From NCBI GenBank assembly GCA_902775475.1, contig CACYME010000011.1:34545-98544 (forward strand): a DNA stretch of 64,000 bases. The letters are read 5' to 3'. The notes beneath the pieces are model-generated. The model had not been told where the DNA came from and made no database searches. It was given only the letters and a program-made list of their open reading frames with translations. Positions 33,151-39,655 of the stretch are shown here, piece after piece. Origin of the DNA: an uncultured Prevotellaceae bacterium. GTDB lineage: Bacteria; Bacteroidota; Bacteroidia; Bacteroidales; Bacteroidaceae. Position 1 is the stretch's first letter. Every line of letters starts with the position of its first letter. The translations under genes were made by a program, and so were the position numbers.

Positions 33151-33204
33151 GCTATGCAAATAGGGTGTCCCAAAAGATGGGCTTTCCAAGGCCCGGAATG
33201 GCTG

Positions 33205-33948
33205 TCAGTGGGAACCCTCCGCTGGCAGCAGCTGCTGGAAGAGCTTGTCGGGAACGGGAGCCTCGACAACGATGCTGGCACCCGAGACAGGATGGACAAA
33301 CTCCACGCGGCGCGAGTGGAGCGAGATGCCGCCGTCGGGGTTCGAGCGGCGTGCACCGTACTTCAGGTCGCCGCGGATGGGCATGCCCACGGCAGCGAGC
33401 TGGCAGCGAATCTGGTGGTGACGGCCCGTCATCAGCTGCACCTCCACCAGCCGGTAGTGGTCGCCCTGGCCGAGCACGCGGTAACGCAGCATCGCCTTCT
33501 TCGAGCGGGGCACCTCGCGCTCGTAGGCATACGACTTGTTCTGCTGCTCGTTGCGCACCAGCCAGTGGGTGAGAAGTGAAGAGTTGGCCCCCTCCGTCTC
33601 CCCCTGGGGGGAGTGACTGGCTGAGCGGGTCATCCCCTCCAGGGGGGATAAGAGGGGGACCGTCTCCACGATGGCCCAGTAGGTCTTGTGCACCTGACAC
33701 TCGGCGAACATCTTGTTCAGCCGCGTCAGCGCCTTCGACGTGCGGGCAAAGACCACCAGACCGCTCACCGGGCGGTCCAGACGGTGCACCACGCCGAGGA
33801 ACACCTCGCCCGGCTTGTGGTATTTCTCCTTGATATACTGCTTCACCAGCTCCGACAGCGGTGTGTCGCCGGTCTTGTCGCCCTGCACAATCTCGCCGCA
33901 GCGCTTGTTGACGATGATGATGTGGTTGTCCTCGTAGACTACTTCCAT
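33205..33948 (-). CDS. RluA-family RNA pseudouridine synthase with an in-frame insertion
   Basis: 247 residues. Starts VVYEDNHIIIVNKRCG and has the catalytic motif VVHRLDRPVSGLVVFARTS with the nucleophilic Asp, then LMTGRHHQIRCQLAAVGMPIRGDLKYG. It makes pseudouridine in rRNA or tRNA; the exact target is unclear because no S4 domain is present. Residues about 99-127 (LLSPLEGMTRSASHSPQGET and on) interrupt the usual short link between YWAIVE and the next strand, and their DNA is a palindrome (33587-33664). The insertion lies in a surface loop far from the catalytic Asp, so the enzyme is probably active. The next gene upstream ends 8 bp before its start. Confidence 0.92.
   Translation of the reverse strand: MEVVYEDNHIIIVNKRCGEIVQGDKTGDTPLSELVKQYIKEKYHKPGEVFLGVVHRLDRPVSGLVVFARTSKALTRLNKMFAECQVHKTYWAIVETVPLLSPLEGMTRSASHSPQGETEGANSSLLTHWLVRNEQQNKSYAYEREVPRSKKAMLRYRVLGQGDHYRLVEVQLMTGRHHQIRCQLAAVGMPIRGDLKYGARRSNPDGGISLHSRRVEFVHPVSGASIVVEAPVPDKLFQQLLPAEGSH
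33587..33664. repeat. In-frame palindromic insertion in the pseudouridine synthase gene
   Basis: CCCCCTCCGTCTCCCCCTGG (about 33589-33608) pairs with the CCAGGGGGGATAAGAGGGGG region (about 33639-33658). The insertion is a multiple of three and has no stop in the gene's frame. Confidence 0.7.
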
Positions 33949-33956
33949 ACGGATGC

Positions 33957-34535
33957 TTATTGTTTATCTCCCAGATAGTTCTCCATCTCCTGCTTCCACT
34001 CGTAGTAGGGCAGCACGGGCAGGCGCTGCCAGTTGTTGGTGATGTCGTCGATGCGCCAGTCGCCGCGCTCGTAGACCATGTTGAGCAGCACGGGCGTGGC
34101 TACCTCGCCGCAGTGCACCACCAGCGAGGCGGTGCCCCGGTCGCCGGTCTTGTCGATGATTTCCACGCTGCTCACGTAGGTGAAGGCCATGTCGGCAGAG
34201 CACGTCCAGTAGTTCCAGCTGAAGAAGCCGCGACCCTCCTCCGCTCCTTCGTCGGCAGCGATGACGGCAGCCACCTTTGCCCGCCAGTCGTCGCTGCAGT
34301 ACTGGGCGTCGAAGTCGGGCCACTCGGTGGGGGCCAGCTCGCCCGACTGGCGCAGCGTGTGGAGGCGGTTGTAGAACAGCGTCACCGCGGCATAGATTTC
34401 CTGCACCCGCTCGCGCAGATGCTCCTCGGAGTGCTGGTAGTCGGTCTTCCGAAGGTTGCGGAAGCTCTCCAACAGCCAGGGGATGCACACCATCACCATC
34501 AGCGCCACGAGTCCTTTGAACAGTTGCAGGGTCAT
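33957..34535 (-). CDS. Small membrane-anchored protein of unknown function (DUF3828-like)
   Basis: 192 residues. An N-terminal hydrophobic segment (about 4-24, LFKGLVALMVMVCIPWLLESF) acts as anchor or signal. The soluble part has a helical region, then SSVEIIDKTGDRGTASLVVHCG and VYERGDWRIDDITN, which recall the cystatin-like DUF3828 fold. I do not recognise a catalytic motif. The gene is 8 bp upstream of the pseudouridine synthase gene and probably cotranscribed with it and rnhB. Confidence in the gene is good; in the family it is low. Confidence 0.7.
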   Translation of the reverse strand: MTLQLFKGLVALMVMVCIPWLLESFRNLRKTDYQHSEEHLRERVQEIYAAVTLFYNRLHTLRQSGELAPTEWPDFDAQYCSDDWRAKVAAVIAADEGAEEGRGFFSWNYWTCSADMAFTYVSSVEIIDKTGDRGTASLVVHCGEVATPVLLNMVYERGDWRIDDITNNWQRLPVLPYYEWKQEMENYLGDKQ

Positions 34536-34547
34536 TGTTTGCGGCCT

Positions 34548-34573
34548 TCGGCCTATGATAAATGATAAATGAA
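34548..34573. repeat. Short heptamer arm with GGCCTTCGGCC mini-hairpin
   Basis: GCGGCCTTCGGCCTATGATA and AATGATAAATGAA between the small membrane protein start and the rnhB stop: a one-armed element like that at 15980-16011. Confidence 0.65.
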
Positions 34574-34582
34574 AAATGCCGC

Positions 34583-35314
34583 TTAGAAGGGAAGTGTGAG
34601 CTGCTGCGGTGGCAACTGGGTGAATGATAGCCGATGATGGGGCGTGAGGCCGTGCTGGCGGATGGCGTCGCGGTGGGCCTTCGTGGGATAGCCCTTGTTT
34701 TGCTCCCAGCCGTAGTGGGGGAACTCCTTGGACAGGGCAATCATGTAGTCATCGCGGTAGGTCTTTGCCAGTATAGAGGCCGCCGCAATGGCCATCATCT
34801 TGCCGTCGCCCTTCACAATGGTGGTAAAAGGTAAACCCCGCCACGGCTTGAAACGGTTACCGTCTACAATGACGGCTTCCAATACCCGACTTTCACGCGT
34901 TGAAATGCCTACTCGAGTGAGTCGGTGAAAGTCTTCCGTATTGGAAAATCCGCTCAAGTCCGTAGCAGGGGATTTCTTATCTATGTTCGTGTCAGAATGA
35001 TGTCCGTTCTGGTCTGTGTCAATGCGGTCGAGGGCCCGGTGCATGGCGAGGATGCTGGCGTTGAGGATGTTGAGTTTGTCAATCTCTTCAGGGGAGCAGG
35101 TGCCCACGGCCCATGCCAGAGCGTCGTGCTCGATGATGGGGCGCAGTTGGCGGCGCTGATGGTCGGTGAGCTGCTTCGAGTCGTTCAGCAGCGGATGCTG
35201 ATAGTCGTCGGGCAGCACAACGGCAGCTGCAAAGACCGGTCCTGCGAGGCAGCCACGGCCAGCCTCGTCGACACCAGCTTCCGTCAGTCCTGTATAATAA
35301 TGGCTCTGCAGCAT
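34583..35314 (-). CDS. rnhB: Ribonuclease HII with a ~48-residue in-frame insertion
   Basis: 243 residues against about 195-205 for the usual enzyme. The active-site motifs are all present: [14 protein letters not shown] (Asp16, Glu17), HRALDRI (third acidic residue) and [11 protein letters not shown] (fourth). Between the last two lies a low-complexity block ([17 protein letters not shown] through [10 protein letters not shown]) with no counterpart in the family; its DNA holds an inverted repeat at 34877-34946. The enzyme removes RNA from RNA-DNA hybrids and misincorporated ribonucleotides. Because both flanking catalytic acids are intact, activity may be retained. Confidence 0.95.
   Translation of the reverse strand: MLQSHYYTGLTEAGVDEAGRGCLAGPVFAAAVVLPDDYQHPLLNDSKQLTDHQRRQLRPIIEHDALAWAVGTCSPEEIDKLNILNASILAMHRALDRIDTDQNGHHSDTNIDKKSPATDLSGFSNTEDFHRLTRVGISTRESRVLEAVIVDGNRFKPWRGLPFTTIVKGDGKMMAIAAASILAKTYRDDYMIALSKEFPHYGWEQNKGYPTKAHRDAIRQHGLTPHHRLSFTQLPPQQLTLPF
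34877..34946. repeat. In-frame palindromic insertion in rnhB
   Basis: TTCCAATACCCGACTTTCAC (34877-34896) pairs with GTGAAAGTCTTCCGTATTGG (34925-34944) with a small bulge. A second weak palindrome, CAGAA...TTCTG, follows near 34993-35011. Confidence 0.72.
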
Positions 35315-35334
35315 ATAACTCTAACTCCTAATTC

Positions 35335-36648
35335 CTAACTCAGCATCGGTATGACTCGATGCAGGGCGGAGGCCAGCGCTTCCACCTCGTCGAGTGTATT
35401 GTAGAGTGCAAACGATGCGCGCACGGTGCTCGTGAGCCCCAGCCGGGTGAGCAACGGCTGTGCGCAGTGGTGCCCGGTTCGCACGGCCACCCCCATCTGG
35501 TCGAGCAGCGTGCCCATGTCGAGCGGGTGGATGCCATCGACGACAAAGCTCACCACGGACTCACACGGGTTTTCGGCCACGGTTTTGCACTGTTCGACAC
35601 GGTCTAAGTCGTTATCAGTCCGTGTTGAACCGTGTGAAACCGTGGCAATAGAATCCGTCCGTGCCGAACCGGGACCGAGGAGGCGCATTCCGGGGATGTC
35701 GCTGAGCAGTTCGATGCAACGCCGGTACAGCAGCTGCTCGTGGGCCTCGACATTTCCGAGGCCAAGGCCGCAAAGGTAGTCGATGGCCGTGGCCAGTCCG
35801 TGGGTGGCGACGTAGTCGGGCGTGCCAGCCTCGAACTTGAACGGCAGCTCGTTGTAGGTGGTGTGCTCCCAGCTGACGTTGCTAATCATCTCGCCACCGC
35901 CCTGATAGGGAGGCAGACGGTCGAGCCACTCCTCGCGGCCATAGAGCACGCCGATGCCCGTGGGGCCGTACATCTTGTGACCGCTGAAGGCCAGGAAGTC
36001 GCAGCCCAGCTGCTGCACGTCGATGGCCAGATGGGGTGCGCTCTGTGCCGCGTCGACGAGCACGGGGATGCCCCGCTCGTGGGCACGCCGCACCACCTCG
36101 GCTACGGGGTTCAACGTGCCGAGCACGTTGCTCACATGGCAGAGGCTCACCAGACGCGTGCGCTCCGTGAGGAAGTCGTCGAGCAGGTCAAGACGCAGGC
36201 GTCCGTCGTCGCTGATGGGCAGATGGCGCACAACAATGCCCTGGCTGATGGCTTGCATCTGCCAGGGCACAATGTTAGAATGGTGCTCCATGTCGGTGAC
36301 GAGAACCTCGTCGCCAGCTTTCATCTGCGAGCTGCAGAACGTCTGTGCCACCAGGTTGATGGCCTCGGTGGTGCCGCGGGTGAAGACAATCTCATTGGTG
36401 GAGCGGGCACCCAGGAACTGGCGCACGCGCTCACGGGCCTGCTCGTGCAGCTCGGTGGCTTGCTGCGAGAGGTAGTGCACGCCGCGGTGAACGTTAGCGT
36501 TCTGATTCAGGTACTCGCTGCGCATGGCATCGAGTACGCAGAGTGGCTTCTGCGTCGTGGCCGCGTTATCGAGGTACACAAGCTGCCGCCCGTGAACCTG
36601 ACGTGAGAGGATAGGAAAGTCTTCCCGGACTTTATTTACGTCGTACAT
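35335..36648 (-). CDS. sufS: Cysteine desulfurase SufS with a ~38-residue in-frame insertion
   Basis: 437 residues against about 405 normally. PLP-binding Lys in FSGHKMYGPTGIGVLYG, and the persulfide Cys in VRTGHHCAQPLL. It mobilises sulfur from cysteine for iron-sulfur clusters. Near residues 325-365, SARTDSIATVSHGSTRTDND and the following ~20 residues replace the short link before VVSFVVDGIHPLDMG; the DNA is a palindrome at 35577-35645. No other suf genes are adjacent in the window. The ATG overlaps the upstream gene's TAA by one base. Rather than the minimal IscS type, the HHCAQP active-site loop identifies it as the group II SufS/CsdA type. Confidence 0.95.
   Translation of the reverse strand: MYDVNKVREDFPILSRQVHGRQLVYLDNAATTQKPLCVLDAMRSEYLNQNANVHRGVHYLSQQATELHEQARERVRQFLGARSTNEIVFTRGTTEAINLVAQTFCSSQMKAGDEVLVTDMEHHSNIVPWQMQAISQGIVVRHLPISDDGRLRLDLLDDFLTERTRLVSLCHVSNVLGTLNPVAEVVRRAHERGIPVLVDAAQSAPHLAIDVQQLGCDFLAFSGHKMYGPTGIGVLYGREEWLDRLPPYQGGGEMISNVSWEHTTYNELPFKFEAGTPDYVATHGLATAIDYLCGLGLGNVEAHEQLLYRRCIELLSDIPGMRLLGPGSARTDSIATVSHGSTRTDNDLDRVEQCKTVAENPCESVVSFVVDGIHPLDMGTLLDQMGVAVRTGHHCAQPLLTRLGLTSTVRASFALYNTLDEVEALASALHRVIPMLS
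35577..35645. repeat. In-frame palindromic insertion in sufS
   Basis: CCACGGTTTTGCACTGTTCG followed by ACACGG (35577-35602) pairs with 35620-35645 (CCGTGTTGAACCGTGTGAAA then CCGTGG) around a 17-nt loop. Further CACGGAC/GTCCGTG copies flank it, extending the repeat-derived block to about 35557-35662. Confidence 0.75.
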
Positions 36649-39239
36649 TACTTAATCATTACTTTGCGCACAGAGCCGTCAGCCGAGACCACGATGTTCA
36701 GGCCGCGCTGCAGCGTGCTGGTGCGTACACCGCCCATGGTGTAGATGCCGGCGGGAGCGAGCGTGGCGCTGCTGCTCACCGTCTCGATGCCGCTCAGCTC
36801 GGCATTCAGCTCGTCGAGCAGCTTCTGCGACTCTTCGCCCTGGTTGGCGATGTAGATGTCGAACACCTTCGGGCCGGCGGAGGCCACTTCCTCGGTGATG
36901 CGCACGTAGACCTCGTCGGTGCCGTCGTAGCTCAGCGTGTACTTGCTCCACATGCGGCTGTGGCCCGTCTTGGCAATCTCGCCAATGGTGCTCCACGTCT
37001 GGCCGTCGGCCGACACCTGTGCCAGCAGCGGGCCGCCGGCCATGTTGGCCAGCACCACCACGTCGAGCGGAGCCTTGTACTTGTCGAGCGTCTCGATGCT
37101 GCCGTTGGCAGGCTCGCCGGCAATGAACTTATAGAACTGGATGTCGTTCTTCGTCACGGGGAACAGCGGGCCTACGTCGGTGGCGTAGAGCGGGTTGTAG
37201 TTGCTGTCGTCGCCGAAGTTGGTGGTCTGGGCACCGATGTTCTGCCAGATGAGGCAGGTGCCGCGGCTCTTCAGCACCCATTTCGGGTCGTCGCCTGGCT
37301 CGTTCACCACCTCTGGCTCGCGCATGTCTTCGTCGGTGTAGATGGTCACCTCGATCTCCTCGCCCGTCTCCGGGTCAGTCTGTATCTCTACGGTGCCCTC
37401 GCCAGTGTACATCGTCTGGGCCGAAGCTCCCCATGAGAACATGCCCTTGCCGTTGGAGACGCTCAGGCCGCTGGGGTTGTTGTCGGCAGTCCACTGCGTG
37501 GCCTGGAAGTGGGCGGCCACGTCGACGACCACACGCGGGTTCCTCACCAGCACGCGCTGGCTGGTGGGCTCTGACCACACGTCGCCACCGGCCACGGCGA
37601 AGGCCGTGATGTCCTGCGGCATGGTGATGATGAAGGGCTCGGCGTAGCGGGTCGACTTCAGCGTGTCGGTGGTGTTGTCGAAGTTGTACCAGATGACGAC
37701 CGTGGTGTCAGTGGCGGCGCTCTCGCAGCTCAGGGTGACGATGGTCTGGCCGTCGCCGCGCTCGCTGCTGATGACGGGAGTCTTGGGCTGTTCCTTGATG
37801 TCGATGTCGAGGCTCACCACCTGACTGAGCGTATAGCCCTCGGCGATGGCGGCGGCCTTCACCGTGCAGGGCTGCGTGAGCGTGAAGGTGCCCTCATAGC
37901 GGGTGCTGGCGGTGGTGGGGTCGCTGCCGTCGGTGGTGTAGTAGACCTCAGCCTTGGGCAGGCCGGGGGCCTTGATGGTGACCTCGGTGAAGAGGTTCTT
38001 GTAGACGCGCGAGATGGCGGGCACGTTGGCGGCGGTGATGTCGCGCTTCGACTCGGACAGCACGGTCAGGGCGTTGTCGAGCACACGCAGGGCAGCGTCG
38101 CTGTAGCTGGGCGAGTAGGGCATGAAGATGTAGCTGTTGTGATTCTTGTTGTGCAGGTGAATCATGGTGGGTGCGTTCTCGTCCTCCATGCCACGGGCTA
38201 TAATCTCGTCGGCCTCGAAGTAGCTGCCCAGGTTGACGGCTGGCAGCTCGCCGCCGTCGTTGCTGACGAGCAGGGCAGTGATGCCGTCTTCGCTGATGAG
38301 CTCAGCACCGTCGAAGAGGGCGTGCTTGGTGTTCAGCACCTTGGCGAAGCCGTCGCTCATGCTGGTGGTAGGCTCGCCGTAGCCCCAGGCGGCATAGAGC
38401 GATGCGTTGAGGTTGAGCACCGGCGTCCACGGCAGGGCCTCCTTCAGCGTCTGGGCAGGAGTGCCACCAGCAGGCACCGAGGCACCAATGACCACCACGT
38501 CGTACTTCTGCAGCTCCTCGGCAGCGGGCAGTGCGCTGGCATCGAGCGTGGTCAGCTCGGTGTTCTCGCGGGCTGCGAGATAGTTGTAGACGATGTCCTG
38601 GTCGCCGTTGGTGACGTAGGCCACTTTCGACACCTTGGCCACGTCGCCGTCGTCAATCATGAACAGGGTGAAGTCGATGCCACCGGTAATCATGGCAAAT
38701 TTCACGTCGACGGAGTCGGTGGCATCGGTCACAATCTGCCACTTGTTGGTCACCGTGCCCATTGAGGCGCGGATGAGGTTGTCCTCGGGACCCTCGATGC
38801 GCTGCATGTAGTCGTAGCTGGCCTTGATGCCGCGGTTCTCGGCCGTGGCGTTGGCCGACTGTCCTACGATGGTGATGGTCTGGCCGTTCACCAGTCGGGG
38901 GAAGATGATTTCTTCCTTATCGCGGTTCAGGCGGAACTTCTTGGGGAAGATGATGACGTTGTTGTTCTTCGACAGGCCGGCGGTGCCCAGGCTGAGGCCC
39001 TTCAGCTCCTCGATGAGCTGGTTGTTGGCCTTGAACGGGCCAGAGAGCTTTGTGGCTTCGTTGGCCTGCTTGAACGAGCCGTCGTCGTTGTACTGCACCG
39101 TCCAGTTGCCATCGGTGTCCAGGTTGGCGATGGTCTCATCGCTCACTCCCTTGCTGAAGTCCCAGGTTTTCTTCACCTGTCCTTGTGCGCCAAAAGCAAG
39201 AATCAGCAGGAGTGTCATCAACGTAAAAAGTCTCTTCAT
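36648..39239 (-). CDS. Secreted multidomain protein with chitobiase C-terminal-type repeats (copy 1)
   Basis: 863 residues with a signal peptide (1-20). An N-terminal beta-sandwich begins KKTWDFSKGVSDETIANL. A middle Rossmann-like region has YDVVVIGASVPAGG. Two CHB_HEX_C/FN3-like modules follow, the first near 434 (YYTTDGSDPTTASTRY), the second near 516 (IWYNFDNTTDTLKSTRY). A C-terminal jelly-roll-like domain precedes the tail IYTMGGVRTSTLQRGLNIVV...KVMIK, typical of secreted Prevotella proteins and perhaps a type IX sorting signal. No catalytic motif is recognised; it may bind glycans at the surface. It is a paralogue of the gene at 39656. Its own promoter is at 39276-39306. Confidence 0.8.
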   Translation of the reverse strand: MKRLFTLMTLLLILAFGAQGQVKKTWDFSKGVSDETIANLDTDGNWTVQYNDDGSFKQANEATKLSGPFKANNQLIEELKGLSLGTAGLSKNNNVIIFPKKFRLNRDKEEIIFPRLVNGQTITIVGQSANATAENRGIKASYDYMQRIEGPEDNLIRASMGTVTNKWQIVTDATDSVDVKFAMITGGIDFTLFMIDDGDVAKVSKVAYVTNGDQDIVYNYLAARENTELTTLDASALPAAEELQKYDVVVIGASVPAGGTPAQTLKEALPWTPVLNLNASLYAAWGYGEPTTSMSDGFAKVLNTKHALFDGAELISEDGITALLVSNDGGELPAVNLGSYFEADEIIARGMEDENAPTMIHLHNKNHNSYIFMPYSPSYSDAALRVLDNALTVLSESKRDITAANVPAISRVYKNLFTEVTIKAPGLPKAEVYYTTDGSDPTTASTRYEGTFTLTQPCTVKAAAIAEGYTLSQVVSLDIDIKEQPKTPVISSERGDGQTIVTLSCESAATDTTVVIWYNFDNTTDTLKSTRYAEPFIITMPQDITAFAVAGGDVWSEPTSQRVLVRNPRVVVDVAAHFQATQWTADNNPSGLSVSNGKGMFSWGASAQTMYTGEGTVEIQTDPETGEEIEVTIYTDEDMREPEVVNEPGDDPKWVLKSRGTCLIWQNIGAQTTNFGDDSNYNPLYATDVGPLFPVTKNDIQFYKFIAGEPANGSIETLDKYKAPLDVVVLANMAGGPLLAQVSADGQTWSTIGEIAKTGHSRMWSKYTLSYDGTDEVYVRITEEVASAGPKVFDIYIANQGEESQKLLDELNAELSGIETVSSSATLAPAGIYTMGGVRTSTLQRGLNIVVSADGSVRKVMIK

Positions 39240-39275
39240 AAGCGCTTTAGAAAGTTAAGTTGTTAGAATTCGATG

Positions 39276-39306
39276 CAAAGGTACAAATAATTTTGTAAAG
39301 TACAAA
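39276..39306 (-). promoter_or_regulatory. Promoter of the secreted multidomain protein gene
   Basis: On the minus strand TTTG (39303-39306), 19 bp spacer, TACCTTTG (39276-39283), 36 bp before the ATG. This is a close match to the Bacteroidales consensus. Confidence 0.7.
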
Positions 39307-39415
39307 TTTTTTTGTACGAAAAAAGGCAATGATATGGCAGTTGGCCTATTTGTGCGTAGCTATAGTAGTTTCAGCTATGGCCAGGTGTGTGAAGTCAAAC
39401 CCTACATGAATGCCT

Positions 39416-39514
39416 GACAAGGAGGAAGCTCCCCCTGTTCTCAGCAGGAAGGCAGCGGCCGCTGCCATTGTTTTTCCCGCCCGCTGCCATTATTGGCAGC
39501 GGCCGCTGCCAATA
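39416..39514 (+). repeat. 99-bp dispersed repeat with NotI-containing palindromes, copy 1
   Basis: Identical at all 99 positions to 63902-64000, where the window ends, so the true repeat may be longer. It contains the 16-bp palindrome GGCAGCGGCCGCTGCC twice, separated by CCGCTGCCATTATT. Weaker similarity extends ~50 bp upstream (CAGCTAT.GCCAGG, CTACATGAA). It lies in the 416-bp gap between two secreted-protein genes. Confidence 0.9.
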
Positions 39515-39559
39515 CCGCCTTTTTCCTCTCATCCCAGTAAAAGTCACGCGAAGGTAACG

Positions 39560-39581
39560 GACTTTTTCAAGTAGACTCATA
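39560..39581 (+). repeat. 22-bp motif shared with 47023-47044
   Basis: GACTTTTTCAAGTAGACTCA plus TA; the reverse complement occurs at 47023-47044 with one mismatch. Both lie in repeat-rich intergenic DNA. Confidence 0.6.
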
Positions 39582-39655
39582 TATCATTACCCAAAAAAGG
39601 CGTTGCCTTCCAGCGGGAAGGCAACGCCTGAGGTTTCGTGGCTGCGGACAGCCAG

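Noticed and set aside
33000-33700. Arg/Pro-rich frames near 33.0-33.7 kb
   Set aside because: Shadows of the pseudouridine synthase gene and of repeat copy C.
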